A stretch of 64,000 nt of DNA from NCBI GenBank assembly GCA_020637215.1, contig JACJWI010000001.1, forward strand, positions 434,001 to 498,000. Direction: 5' to 3'. Positions 55,029 through 63,624 of this stretch are shown piece by piece; the stretch's first letter is position 1; the number at the start of each line of letters is the position of its first letter. Position numbers and translations under genes: made by a program. Origin of the DNA: Microthrixaceae bacterium (GTDB lineage Bacteria > Actinomycetota > Acidimicrobiia > Acidimicrobiales > Microtrichaceae). Below the pieces are notes generated by a model, which worked only from the letters and a program-made list of their open reading frames with translations, ran no database searches and had not been told where the DNA came from.

Positions 55029-55946
55029 TCAGGTCGTCCGATCGGCGCCGTTCATGTCGGCCGGCGGTCGGGCCCGGGCCAACAGGTCCTCGACGATCGG
55101 GCCGACCCGGGCCGGGTCCTCTACCGGATCGGCGCTCGGGCCGCGGTGCCAGCCCTCGGCCACCGCCAGCATCCGGCCCGACGCCTCGAACACCCGCCCG
55201 GTGACGTGTGAGGACTCCTCGGAGGCGAGCCACGTCACCACCGGAGCGATCCAGCGCGGGCTCATCAGCTCGCGCTGCTCCTCGGTCGGCTCCGGCCCCA
55301 GGCCCTCGGTCATCCGGGTGAGGGCGACCGGGGCGATGGCGTTGACGGTGGCGCCCAAGCGGGCCAGCTCCAACGACGCGATGAAGGTGAACCCGGCGAT
55401 GCCGGCCTTGGCCGCGCCGTAGTTGGTCTGGCCGACGTTGCCGTAGATCCCCGACACCGACGTGACGTTGATGACCCGGGCCACCGGCCGGTCGCGCTCC
55501 CCCGCCTCGGCGGCCTTGGCCTGGGTGCGCCACAGGTTGGCGGCGTGGTGCGTCGGGGCGAAGGTCCCCTTGAGGTGGACACGGATCACGTCGTCCCACT
55601 CGGCCTCGGTCATGTTGACCAGCATCCGGTCCCGCAGGATCCCCGCGTTGTTCACCAGGCAGTGCAGGTCCCCGAACGCGTCGACCGCCGTGGCGATCAG
55701 CCGGGCCGCGCCGTCGAAGCTCGACACGTCGTCCGCGTTGGCCACCGCCTCGCCGCCCGCGGCGACGATCTCGGCGACCACCTCCGACGCCGGACCCGAC
55801 GTCGGATTGCCGCCGCCGTCCATCTCGCCGCCGAGGTCGTTGACCACGACCCGGGCACCCCCGGCGGCCAGGCTCAGCGCGTACTCCCGGCCGATGCCAC
55901 GGCCCGCACCGGTTACCACGCACACGCGGCCCTCGCAGATGCCCAT
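55029..55946 (-). CDS. Short-chain dehydrogenase, HSD17B4/Fox2-like
   Basis: 305 residues from ATG 55946 with GGGGGA upstream. VCVVTGAGRGIGREYALSLAAGGARVVVNDLGG is the NAD-binding motif with the long nucleotide-specificity loop typical of MFE-2/HSD17B4-type 3-hydroxyacyl-CoA dehydrogenases. Catalytic Ser-Tyr-Lys: VTSVSGIYGNVGQTNYGAAKAG (YxxxK). C-terminal variable region AEGWHRGPSADPVEDPARVGP is also MFE-2-like. Co-directional and 120 bp before the MaoC gene. Confidence 0.9.
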   Translation of the reverse strand: MGICEGRVCVVTGAGRGIGREYALSLAAGGARVVVNDLGGEMDGGGNPTSGPASEVVAEIVAAGGEAVANADDVSSFDGAARLIATAVDAFGDLHCLVNNAGILRDRMLVNMTEAEWDDVIRVHLKGTFAPTHHAANLWRTQAKAAEAGERDRPVARVINVTSVSGIYGNVGQTNYGAAKAGIAGFTFIASLELARLGATVNAIAPVALTRMTEGLGPEPTEEQRELMSPRWIAPVVTWLASEESSHVTGRVFEASGRMLAVAEGWHRGPSADPVEDPARVGPIVEDLLARARPPADMNGADRTT

Positions 55947-56098
55947 CTTGTCCCCCTGATCCTCTGGCCGGCCTCGAAATCCTGCCCCTGACGGTCCGTG
56001 CGGACCGCTGGCCGCTCGGACGACCCCGTCGGTCACGCTCCGGGGATCGACCGGTTCCTGAGAACGAGCCGTGCCAGTGCCGCGACCGGGGGGCGACC

Positions 56099-57745
56099 AT
56101 GTGGGACCCTAGTGCGGTGTCAACCCCCCGCAAGGCGCTCGTCGCTCTGGTCGCCGCGCCCCTGGCCCTGATCCTCGTCCTGGTGTCCGCGTACGCCGTC
56201 GACGCCGCGGTGCTGACCTCGGACTCTGTCGCGCGCAACGTCGAGGTGGCCGGGGTCTCCGTCGGAGGCCTCTCCCGCAAGCAGCTCGGCGCCGCGGTCG
56301 ACGAGATGGCCGCCGAGTTCCCCGCGACCAAGGTGAGCATCGACGCCGGAGACCTCCACCTCGAGAGCACCGCCGGCGACCTCGGCATGTCGATCGACAC
56401 CGACGGCACCGTCGCCCGGGCATGGGCGGTGGGCCGCGACGATCCCCTGCCCACCCGCCCGGTCCGCTGGGCCGGATCCGTGCTCTCGCCCCGCGCCGTC
56501 GACGCCGAGCTCACCCTCGACGGTGCCGCGTTGTCGCGGACCCTGGTGGAGCTGCAGGGCGACAAGCGCTCCGATCCCGTCGAGCCGTCGATCACGATCA
56601 CCGACGGCGCCATCGCCGTGGTCCCCGGCAAGGACGGGATCGACCTCACGACCAACTCGGTCGCCGCCGCCCTGCCGTCGGGGGTGGCCGAGGTCGGCCG
56701 ACCGATCCGCATCGAGGTGAAGCGGGCGGTCACCGAACCGAAGATGACCGACGAGGCGGTGCAGGCGCTCGCGGTTCGGGCCAACCAGGCCACCACCGGC
56801 AAGGTCACCCTGACCTCGGGCGGGCGCACCTTCGAGATCGAGGGCAAGCGGTTCCGGCCGGCGTTCACCGTGACCGCCGCCGGCACCCCCGAGCATCCGA
56901 CCCCACAGCTCGGCATGGACGCCGCCCGCGTCGCCGAACTGCTCGCCACCAACATGCCGCCCGGGTCGCGCAACCCCACCGGCGTGCGCTTCGACATCCA
57001 GGGCGGGGTCCCGGTGCCGGTCCCCGGCAAGGACGCCCAGGTGTGCTGCGGCCCGGACGCTCCCCAGAAGCTGGCCGACGCGCTGCTGGCCGGAAAGACC
57101 GAGGTCGACCTGCCCACCCGAACCGTCACCGCGGCCGAGGGCGCCGAATGGGCCCGGACGCTGGGCGTCACCCAGGTGGTCGGCGAGTTCACCACCCGCC
57201 ACCCCGCAGGTCAGCCCCGGGTCCGCAACATCCACACCATCTCCGACGCCACCCGCGGCATCCTCATCGCCCCCGGCGACACGTTCTCGGTCAACGACAC
57301 GATCGGCAAGCGCACCGCCGAGAAGGGCTACGTGCCGGCTCCGGTCATCGAGAACGGCGAGCACACCGAGGACTTCGGCGGCGGTATCAGCCAGTACGCG
57401 ACGACGCTGTTCAACGCCGCGTTCTTCGCCGGACTCGACATCCCCGCCTACAAGGCCCACTCCGAGTACATCAGCCGTTACCCGTTCGGCCGCGAAGCCA
57501 CCCTCGCCTACCCGAGCGTCGACCTGAAGATCCACAACAACACCCCGTACGGGGTCGTGATCTGGCCCACGTACACCAACTCGTCGGTCACGGTGCAGTT
57601 GTGGTCCACGCCCTACGCCCGCGGCGAGCAGACGGCCCAGAACCCCACCGGCGGGTGCGGAAAGGTCACCACCGAGCGCACCCGCACCTTCGTCGACGGC
57701 CACACCGACAAGCAGAACTTCCACGCCAGCTACCGCTGCATCTGA
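56099..57745 (+). CDS. VanW-family membrane-anchored protein
   Basis: 548 residues. One N-terminal transmembrane helix (about 14-34), two YoaR-like PG-binding repeats (about 45-160 and 200-290), and a C-terminal VanW domain from about 365 (FTTRHPAGQPRVRNIHTISDATRGILIAPGDTFSVNDT split, FGGGISQYATTLFNAAFFAG, HSEYISRYPFGREATLAYP). VanW is found beside glycopeptide resistance or wall genes; function unproven. A GTG at 56117 is an alternative start that would place the signal helix nearer the N-terminus; the ATG has a GGGGGG tract five bases upstream. Confidence 0.88.
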   Translation: MWDPSAVSTPRKALVALVAAPLALILVLVSAYAVDAAVLTSDSVARNVEVAGVSVGGLSRKQLGAAVDEMAAEFPATKVSIDAGDLHLESTAGDLGMSIDTDGTVARAWAVGRDDPLPTRPVRWAGSVLSPRAVDAELTLDGAALSRTLVELQGDKRSDPVEPSITITDGAIAVVPGKDGIDLTTNSVAAALPSGVAEVGRPIRIEVKRAVTEPKMTDEAVQALAVRANQATTGKVTLTSGGRTFEIEGKRFRPAFTVTAAGTPEHPTPQLGMDAARVAELLATNMPPGSRNPTGVRFDIQGGVPVPVPGKDAQVCCGPDAPQKLADALLAGKTEVDLPTRTVTAAEGAEWARTLGVTQVVGEFTTRHPAGQPRVRNIHTISDATRGILIAPGDTFSVNDTIGKRTAEKGYVPAPVIENGEHTEDFGGGISQYATTLFNAAFFAGLDIPAYKAHSEYISRYPFGREATLAYPSVDLKIHNNTPYGVVIWPTYTNSSVTVQLWSTPYARGEQTAQNPTGGCGKVTTERTRTFVDGHTDKQNFHASYRCI

Positions 57746-57819
57746 GTCGGCTCGGCGGGGTGCAGGGTCGGGGAACAGGGCCCGGGAGCTGAGCCCGAGA
57801 CCCGGGTCGTACAGCTGGG

Positions 57820-57825
57820 TAGGGT
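57820..57825 (+). promoter_or_regulatory. -10 box of the leaderless WS/DGAT gene
   Basis: TAGGGT with a 6-nt spacer to GTG 57832. Confidence 0.6.
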
Positions 57826-57831
57826 GAGCCG

Positions 57832-59241
57832 GTGGACGACGATCCGAGCGCGACCCCCATCCACTACCACCACCGGATGAGCGACGAGGACGCTCTCATG
57901 TGGTCCATCGAGAAGGACCCCATGCTGCGCTCCACGATCACCGCGGTGGTGCTGCTTGATCGACCGGTCGACCACGGCGAGCTGCGCCGCAGCTTCGACC
58001 GTCTGTCGAGGACGATCCCCCGACTCCGCCAGCGGGTCCGCTCCAACCCGATGTCGGTGGCCCCGCCCCGCTGGGAGGTCGACCCGGCCTTCGACCTCGA
58101 CTACCACTTCCGCCTGGCCCGCGTCCCCGGGGACGGGTCCATGCGGGACCTGCTGCGCATGGTGCAACCCATCGCCATGCAGGGCTTCGACCGGGCCCGA
58201 CCCCAGTGGGAATGCACCGCGGTCGACGGCCTGGCCGACGGACGCGGCGCGCTGATCATGAAGCTGCACCACGCCATGACCGACGGCGTGGGCGGGGTGC
58301 GGCTCATGCTGGAGCTGTTCGACCTGGAACCCGACGCACCGGAGCGCGACATGCCGCCGCCCCCGCCGGTGCACGTGCTCAACCAGGTCGAGCGGTTCAA
58401 CGACGCCGTGGACCACCAGGTGCGCTCGAGCCTCGGGCTCCTGCGGGAGCTGGGAGCCGCCGGTGTCCACGTCGCGGCGAGCGCTGCGTCCGATCCCGTC
58501 GGCACCTTCGCCAACGGTGCCGAGCTGGCCGCCTCGGCCGCCCGCGTCCTGCGGCCCTCCCCCGATCCGCTGTCGGCGCTGATGTCGGGGCGTTCCCTGT
58601 CGAACCACCTCGAGGCGCTCACGCTCCCGCTGGACATGACCCGCAAGGCGGCCAAGCGGGTGGGCGGCTCGATCAACGACGCCTACGTGACCGGCCTGGT
58701 CCGGGGCCTGCAGCACTACCACCAGCGCCACGACACGCCGCTGCACGACCTCCGCATGGGGATGCCGGTCAACGTCCGGACCGGCGAGATGAACGACACC
58801 GCCGGCAACGCCTTCGTGCCGGCGCGCTTCGAGATCCCGGTGCACGCCCAGGACATCTTCGAGCTGATGCGCACGATCCGCCGCCGCCTGCTGACCGCCC
58901 GCGACGAACCCGCCAACCAGCTGGTCGAACCGATGGCCAACCTGCTGAACCGCCTGCCGACCACGGTGGTCACCCAGGTGTTCGGATCGATGATGAAGGG
59001 GTTGGACTTCCAGGCCTCGAACGTGCCCGGCTCGCCGCTGCCGCTGTACCTGCGGGGCGTCCGGGTGGGCTCGATCGTGCCGTTCGGACCTCTGGCCGGG
59101 GCCGGCTGCAACGTCACCCTGCTCAGCTACGAGAACGACCTCAACATCGGCCTCAACCTGGATCCCGCGGCGGTCGAGGATCCGGACTCCTTCATCGAGT
59201 GCATCCGACTGGGCTACGACGAGGTCCTCGACCTGGCCTGA
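57832..59241 (+). CDS. Wax ester synthase/diacylglycerol acyltransferase (WS/DGAT)
   Basis: 469 residues, GTG start. Transfers acyl-CoA to diacylglycerol or fatty alcohol, building storage lipid. The catalytic motif HHAMTDG (HHxxxDG) is at about 145-151; N-terminal MSDEDALMWSIEKDP and C-terminal SNVPGSPLPLYLRGVRV and GCNVTLLSYENDLNIGLNLDP are family signatures. Storage triacylglycerol or wax esters are common in actinobacteria. Followed 44 bp later by an aldo/keto reductase. Confidence 0.93.
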   Translation: MDDDPSATPIHYHHRMSDEDALMWSIEKDPMLRSTITAVVLLDRPVDHGELRRSFDRLSRTIPRLRQRVRSNPMSVAPPRWEVDPAFDLDYHFRLARVPGDGSMRDLLRMVQPIAMQGFDRARPQWECTAVDGLADGRGALIMKLHHAMTDGVGGVRLMLELFDLEPDAPERDMPPPPPVHVLNQVERFNDAVDHQVRSSLGLLRELGAAGVHVAASAASDPVGTFANGAELAASAARVLRPSPDPLSALMSGRSLSNHLEALTLPLDMTRKAAKRVGGSINDAYVTGLVRGLQHYHQRHDTPLHDLRMGMPVNVRTGEMNDTAGNAFVPARFEIPVHAQDIFELMRTIRRRLLTARDEPANQLVEPMANLLNRLPTTVVTQVFGSMMKGLDFQASNVPGSPLPLYLRGVRVGSIVPFGPLAGAGCNVTLLSYENDLNIGLNLDPAAVEDPDSFIECIRLGYDEVLDLA

Positions 59242-59285
59242 CGCCCGTCCCGTCCACCCCGTCCGAACCGCCAGGAGATCCGAAC

Positions 59286-60284
59286 ATGCAACACCGGTAC
59301 CTGGGCCGCTCCGGCCTCAAGGTCAGTGCCATCGCGTACGGCAACTGGATCACCCACGGGTCCCAGGTCGACGACGACACCGCGACCGCGGCGGTGCACG
59401 AGGCGCTCGATCAGGGCATCACCACCTTCGACACCGCGGACGTCTACGCCGCCACCCGGGCCGAGGCCGTGATGGGGGCCGCCCTGGCCGACCAGCGCCG
59501 GGAGGGCCTCGAGATCTGCACCAAGGTGTACTGGCCGACCGGGTCGGGCCCCAACGACCGAGGTCTCAGCCGCAAGCACATCCAGGAGAGCTGCGAGGCG
59601 TCGCTGCGCCGACTGCGCACCGACCACATCGACCTCTACCAGGCCCACCGCTACGACCACGAGACCCCCCTCGAGGAGACGATGGTCGCCTTCGCGGACC
59701 TCGTGCGCAGCGGCAAGGTGCTCTACATCGGCGTGTCGGAGTGGGACGCCGAGCAGATCACCGCGGCCGCCGAGCTCGCGGCGGAGCTGCGGATCCCGTT
59801 CATCTCCAACCAGCCGCAGTACTCCCTGCTGTGGCGGGTGATCGAGTCCGAGGTGGTCCCCGCCAGCACGGCGGTCGGGGTGGGCCAGATCGTCTGGTCG
59901 CCGATCGCCCAGGGGGTGCTGACCGGCAAGTACCGTCCGGGCGAGCCGGTCCCCGAGGGCTCCCGGGCCACCGACGACCACGGCGGGGCCGGGTTCGTGC
60001 AGCGCCTGCTGCGCGACGAGGTGCTGGAGGCGGTGCAGGCCATGAAGCCGCTCGTCGACGCGGCGGGCATCACCATGGCGCAGTACGCGGTGGCGTGGGT
60101 GCTGCGGAACCCCGACGTCGGCGCGGCGATCGTCGGGGCGTCACGACCCGAGCAGCTGACCGAGAACGTCGTGGCCGCGGAGATCACCCTGGACGACGAC
60201 CTGGTCGCCGCGGTCGACGCCGTGCTGGAGCCGGTGATCGAGCGCGACCCCCGCAAGACGGTGTCGCCGCCCACCCGCCCCTGA
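59286..60284 (+). CDS. Aldo/keto reductase
   Basis: 332 residues, ATG with CAGGAGA upstream. NADPH-dependent (beta/alpha)8 reductase similar to the Kv-beta/YghZ group. Catalytic tetrad: Asp in FDTADVYA, Tyr in ADVYAATRAE, Lys in ICTKVYW, His in YQAHRYDHETPLEE. C-terminal cofactor loop GASRPEQLTENVVA. Substrate not predictable. A hairpin lies just after the stop. Confidence 0.9.
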   Translation: MQHRYLGRSGLKVSAIAYGNWITHGSQVDDDTATAAVHEALDQGITTFDTADVYAATRAEAVMGAALADQRREGLEICTKVYWPTGSGPNDRGLSRKHIQESCEASLRRLRTDHIDLYQAHRYDHETPLEETMVAFADLVRSGKVLYIGVSEWDAEQITAAAELAAELRIPFISNQPQYSLLWRVIESEVVPASTAVGVGQIVWSPIAQGVLTGKYRPGEPVPEGSRATDDHGGAGFVQRLLRDEVLEAVQAMKPLVDAAGITMAQYAVAWVLRNPDVGAAIVGASRPEQLTENVVAAEITLDDDLVAAVDAVLEPVIERDPRKTVSPPTRP

Positions 60285-60289
60285 GCGGA

Positions 60290-60314
60290 CCCGACCCCCT
60301 CTGACGGGGTCGGG
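60290..60314. terminator. Hairpin terminator after the aldo/keto reductase gene
   Basis: Arms CCCGACCCC (60290-60298) and GGGGTCGGG (60306-60314), 9-bp perfect stem, 7-nt loop, six bases after the stop and 20 bp before the next -10 box. Confidence 0.6.
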
Positions 60315-60333
60315 CGCCCACCGGAGCCGGAAC

Positions 60334-60339
60334 TAGCCT
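60334..60339 (+). promoter_or_regulatory. -10 box of the leaderless flavoprotein gene
   Basis: TAGCCT with a 7-nt spacer to GTG 60347. Confidence 0.6.
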
Positions 60340-60346
60340 GCGCGCC

Positions 60347-61579
60347 GTGGAACCGGCCGAGGAGCAGATCGACGTCGCGGTCATCGGCGCGGGGCCGGCG
60401 GGAACGGCGGCCGCCATCACCCTCGCCCGCGCCGGCATCGACGTCACCGTCTTCGACAAGGCGACGTTCCCGCGGGACAAGACCTGCGGCGACGGCCTCA
60501 CGACCCTCGCGCTGCGCCAGCTCGAGCAGCTCGGCCTGGACCCGGCCGACGTCGCCTCGTGGATCGACGTCACCGACTGCTTCGTCACCTCCCCGAGCGG
60601 GGTGAGCATCCACCTGCCCCTCCCGCCGGCCTCCGATGGTCGGTTCGCAGCGGTGACCACGCGCCTCGACCTGGACGCCGCGCTGGTGGACCTGGCACGC
60701 AAGGAGGGGGCGACCGTCGTCGAGGGCGCCGGACTGACCGCCGCCCGCGAGGAGTCGAACGCCGTCGTGCTGCGGATCGGCGCCGACGGCGCCGACGAGC
60801 GCGAGGTCCGGGCCCGTTGGGTCGTCGCCGCCGACGGCATGTGGTCGCCGACTCGACGGGCGCTCGGCCTGGCCGAGCCCGGCTACCGGGGCGAGTGGCA
60901 CGCGTTCCGCCAGTACGTCGGCAACGTCGGCGAGCGGGCCGCGACCGAGCTGCACGTCATGTTCGAGGCCGACATCGTCCCGGGCTACTTCTGGTCGTTC
61001 CCGCTGCCGGGGCGCCGGGCCAACATCGGCTTCGGCATCCAGCGGGGCGGAAAGGTCCCGGTCGGCGACATGGGTCCGCTGTGGGAGGACCTGCTCGCTC
61101 GTCCGCACATCCGGGACCTGCTCGGCCCCGACGTCACCCCCGAGGCCCCCCACCGGGCGTGGCCGATCCCGGCTCGAATCGACACCGCGGTGACCTCGAC
61201 GCCGCGGGTCCTGTTCACCGGCGACGCGGTCGCCGCGTGCGACGTGATGACCGGCGAGGGCATCGGGCAGGCCCTGCTCACCGGGGTCCGGGCCGCCGAG
61301 TCGATCCGGGACCGGGCCGCTGTCGGAGACGTCGCGACCCACTACCACCGCACGGTGACCGAGGAGCTCGTCGCCGACCACCGCATGTCGCAGCTGCTGG
61401 TGCGGGCCCTCCAGCACCGCAAGGGGGCGCGGGCCGCCATCCGCGTCGCCGGGGCCACGCCGTGGACGCGGCGCAACTTCGCCCGTTGGCTCTTCGAGGA
61501 CTCTCCCCGAGGCATCGCGTTCACCCCGTCGCGTTGGCACCGGGGTGCGCTCAGCGGCCCCGGCGCCTATCGGAGCTGA
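60347..61579 (+). CDS. Geranylgeranyl reductase-family flavoprotein
   Basis: 410 residues, GTG start. FAD-dependent reductase/oxygenase group that includes geranylgeranyl reductases. VAVIGAGPAGTAAAITLARAG (about 10-30) is the Rossmann motif; FPRDKTCGDGLTTLAL is the family-specific CGxG(x) region; GDAVAACDVMTGEGIGQALLTG binds FAD. It may saturate isoprenoid chains of menaquinone or carotenoids, but the exact substrate is unknown. Confidence 0.88.
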   Translation: MEPAEEQIDVAVIGAGPAGTAAAITLARAGIDVTVFDKATFPRDKTCGDGLTTLALRQLEQLGLDPADVASWIDVTDCFVTSPSGVSIHLPLPPASDGRFAAVTTRLDLDAALVDLARKEGATVVEGAGLTAAREESNAVVLRIGADGADEREVRARWVVAADGMWSPTRRALGLAEPGYRGEWHAFRQYVGNVGERAATELHVMFEADIVPGYFWSFPLPGRRANIGFGIQRGGKVPVGDMGPLWEDLLARPHIRDLLGPDVTPEAPHRAWPIPARIDTAVTSTPRVLFTGDAVAACDVMTGEGIGQALLTGVRAAESIRDRAAVGDVATHYHRTVTEELVADHRMSQLLVRALQHRKGARAAIRVAGATPWTRRNFARWLFEDSPRGIAFTPSRWHRGALSGPGAYRS

Positions 61580-61596
61580 CGGAGACGGTCGGCGCG

Positions 61597-61602
61597 TACG
61601 AT
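61597..61602 (+). promoter_or_regulatory. -10 box of the leaderless nitronate monooxygenase gene
   Basis: TACGAT with a 7-nt spacer to ATG 61610. The in-frame ATG at 61601 overlaps the box and is therefore unlikely. Confidence 0.6.
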
Positions 61603-61609
61603 GCCGGCC

Positions 61610-62566
61610 ATGCAGACCCGACTAACCGAGATGCTGGGCATCGAGCACCCCGTGATGCTCGCCGGGATGGGTGGGGTCTCCTACGCCCCGTTGGCCGCGG
61701 CGGTCTCTAACGCCGGCGGCATCGGAACCCTCGGCGCCTCGACGATGGGCACCGACGAGATGGCCGCGCAGATCGCGGCGGTGGCCGCGGCCACCGACCG
61801 TCCCTTCGGGGTGGACCTGCTCACCGCCGCCCCGCAGGACATGACCGCCAAGGTCCACGCCATCGCCGCGGGTGGCGGCTCTCTGTTCGTCGCCGGACTC
61901 GGCGTCCCCGGCGAGGTCATCGACCTCTGCCACGAGCTCGGGATCGTGGTGGCCAGCATGTGCGGCAAGGTCGCCCACGCGGTCCGGGCCGCGGACGCCG
62001 GCTGCGACCTGGTGATCGCGCAGGGCACCGAGGCCGGCGGCCACACCGGCCAGATCGCCACGATGGCCCTGGTGCCGCAGGTGGTCGACGCGGTCGGCGA
62101 CCGGGTGCCGGTGGTCGCCGCCGGCGGGATCTTCGACGGCCGGGGCCTGGCCGCGGCGCTGACGCTCGGGGCGGTGGGGGTCTGGGTGGGAACCCGGTTC
62201 ATCGCCACGCCCGAGGCTCAGGCGGTGGCGGGCTACAAGGAGCGGATCCTGGCATCGGCAGAGGACGGGACGATCATCACCCGGGCCTACACCGGCAAAA
62301 CGTGTCGGGTCCTGCGCACCGGCTACGCACGGGCCTTCGAGGAGTCGGGCGGGGTGCCCGAGCCGTTCCCGATGCAGTACGTCCGTTCGGTCGAGGACGG
62401 CGCCAACCACCTCGGCGGAGACCTGGACACCCCCGGCGTCGACCCCGACCGGGAGTTCATGCCGGCCGGCCAGGCCATCGGCGCGATCGACGAGCTGGTT
62501 CCGGCGGGAGACATCGTCCGGTCGATGGTCGCCGAGGCCGAGGCGGTCCTCGCCGGCCTGTCCTGA
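61610..62566 (+). CDS. Nitronate monooxygenase (2-nitropropane dioxygenase family)
   Basis: 318 residues. FMN-dependent TIM barrel. LGIEHPVMLAGMGGVSYAPLAAAVSNAGGIGTLG is split here into PVMLAGMGGVSYAPL and SNAGGIGTLG; AQGTEAGGHTG carries the catalytic His, and VVAAGGIFDGRGLAAALTLGAVGVWVGTRF is the phosphate/FMN site. Family members oxidise alkyl nitronates or act as enoyl reductase-like enzymes. No related genes adjacent. Confidence 0.92.
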   Translation: MQTRLTEMLGIEHPVMLAGMGGVSYAPLAAAVSNAGGIGTLGASTMGTDEMAAQIAAVAAATDRPFGVDLLTAAPQDMTAKVHAIAAGGGSLFVAGLGVPGEVIDLCHELGIVVASMCGKVAHAVRAADAGCDLVIAQGTEAGGHTGQIATMALVPQVVDAVGDRVPVVAAGGIFDGRGLAAALTLGAVGVWVGTRFIATPEAQAVAGYKERILASAEDGTIITRAYTGKTCRVLRTGYARAFEESGGVPEPFPMQYVRSVEDGANHLGGDLDTPGVDPDREFMPAGQAIGAIDELVPAGDIVRSMVAEAEAVLAGLS

Positions 62567-62786
62567 GCGAGCCGGCCCGGCAACTCGCTCCCCGGCCGGA
62601 CCCGTCGGGCCCCGCCCGGGCCCGAACGCGTGACTCGTGCCACGCCAGCTGGTAACTTCGGAGCTGCTGTGGGTCCCCTGCCGCCGTGGGAGCGGTGGCT
62701 CGGGTTCGTCGCAGCGACGTGTCGGCGCTTCGGCGTCGGCGGGACCGGACGTCCTGACCACAGGACCGCACTGGGGAGAACGGGCG

Positions 62787-63479
62787 ATGGAGTCGAAGGG
62801 GACGCACACCCACGAACGCAGCCGGCGGGCGCGCTCGGTACGGCGTGGTGTCGCCGCGGTCGGGGTCGCGACGGCCGGCCTGCTGGCCTGGACGCTTCCC
62901 AGCCAGGCGCAGGACCCCGAGCCCGCGCCCACCACCAACTTCCACATGGCCGGAATCGCCGATCCGGCCGCCGGGACCATGCTCGCGGTGGACAAGCAGA
63001 TCTCCGGCGAGTTCCAGTACTGCTCCAACGCCAACGGTCTGGGCGCCGAGCTCTACCTGAACGCCGGCGACGGTGCGGGCATGGCCGTCGAACAGGCGAC
63101 CGTCACGCCGTTCGTCGTCCCGATCCACATCGGTGTCGTGTCGATCAACAACCCCGATCCCGAGAACACGATCACCGGCGAGCGGTTCCTTACCCTCGGC
63201 GTCGTCAAGGGCACACCGATCGAGTTCGGCCAGAGCGGTCCCGCCACCGTCGAGTACGGCGGCGTGTTCATCGGCCCCAAGGCGGGACTGATCAACTGGA
63301 CCTACTCGGCCACCGCCAGCTGCACCGTGTCTCGGGCCATGCCGATCATCTCGGACCTGATGGACCTCGGCACCCTTCCGGCGCCAGCCACCACGACCAC
63401 GACCGAGGCCCCGACGACCACCGAGGCCCCGACCACGACGGAAGCCCCGACCACCACCGAGGCGCCGCCCGCTCCCTGA
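62787..63479 (+). CDS. Secreted hypothetical protein with Thr-rich tail
   Basis: 230 residues from ATG 62787 with GGGGAGAA upstream. A charged N-terminus (ESKGTHTHERSRRARS) and a hydrophobic segment ending in SQAQD look like a signal peptide (cleavage near residue 45). The mature part is beta-rich with two or three cysteines and no recognised domain. The C-terminus has four TTTEAP repeats, a likely cell-wall-spanning or glycosylated stalk. In-frame sequence upstream to 62637 lacks a start signal. The 220 bp before the gene include a TAACTT hexamer (62653) but no clear structure. Confidence 0.75.
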   Translation: MESKGTHTHERSRRARSVRRGVAAVGVATAGLLAWTLPSQAQDPEPAPTTNFHMAGIADPAAGTMLAVDKQISGEFQYCSNANGLGAELYLNAGDGAGMAVEQATVTPFVVPIHIGVVSINNPDPENTITGERFLTLGVVKGTPIEFGQSGPATVEYGGVFIGPKAGLINWTYSATASCTVSRAMPIISDLMDLGTLPAPATTTTTEAPTTTEAPTTTEAPTTTEAPPAP

Positions 63480-63511
63480 TCCGACCCTGGGCCCGACGGG
63501 CCCCGGAACGC

Positions 63512-63560
63512 GAACTGGCTGCCGTCCCCGGATCCGATCCGGTGCGACGGCAGCCAGTTC
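63512..63560. terminator. First of two hairpins between convergent genes
   Basis: Perfect 15-bp stem GAACTGGCTGCCGTC (63512-63526) with 63546-63560, extended by an ACGCG/CGCGT pair after a one-base bulge; 19-nt loop. 32 bp after the secreted-protein stop. Confidence 0.75.
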
Positions 63561-63580
63561 CGCGTCCTGCGACGTGCGAC

Positions 63581-63616
63581 CGTGTCGAGCGGGCCCGGCG
63601 GGGCCCGCTCGACACG
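63581..63616. terminator. Second hairpin between convergent genes
   Basis: Perfect 16-bp stem CGTGTCGAGCGGGCCC (63581-63596) with 63601-63616 and a 4-nt GGCG loop, nine bases beyond the LLM stop on the minus strand. Probably that gene's terminator. Confidence 0.8.
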
Positions 63617-63624
63617 GGATCGGT

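Noticed and set aside
62567..62786. Possible tRNA or structured RNA around a GGGTTCGTCGC stretch
   Set aside because: No acceptor or anticodon stems can be drawn around it; treated as plain leader/intergenic sequence.
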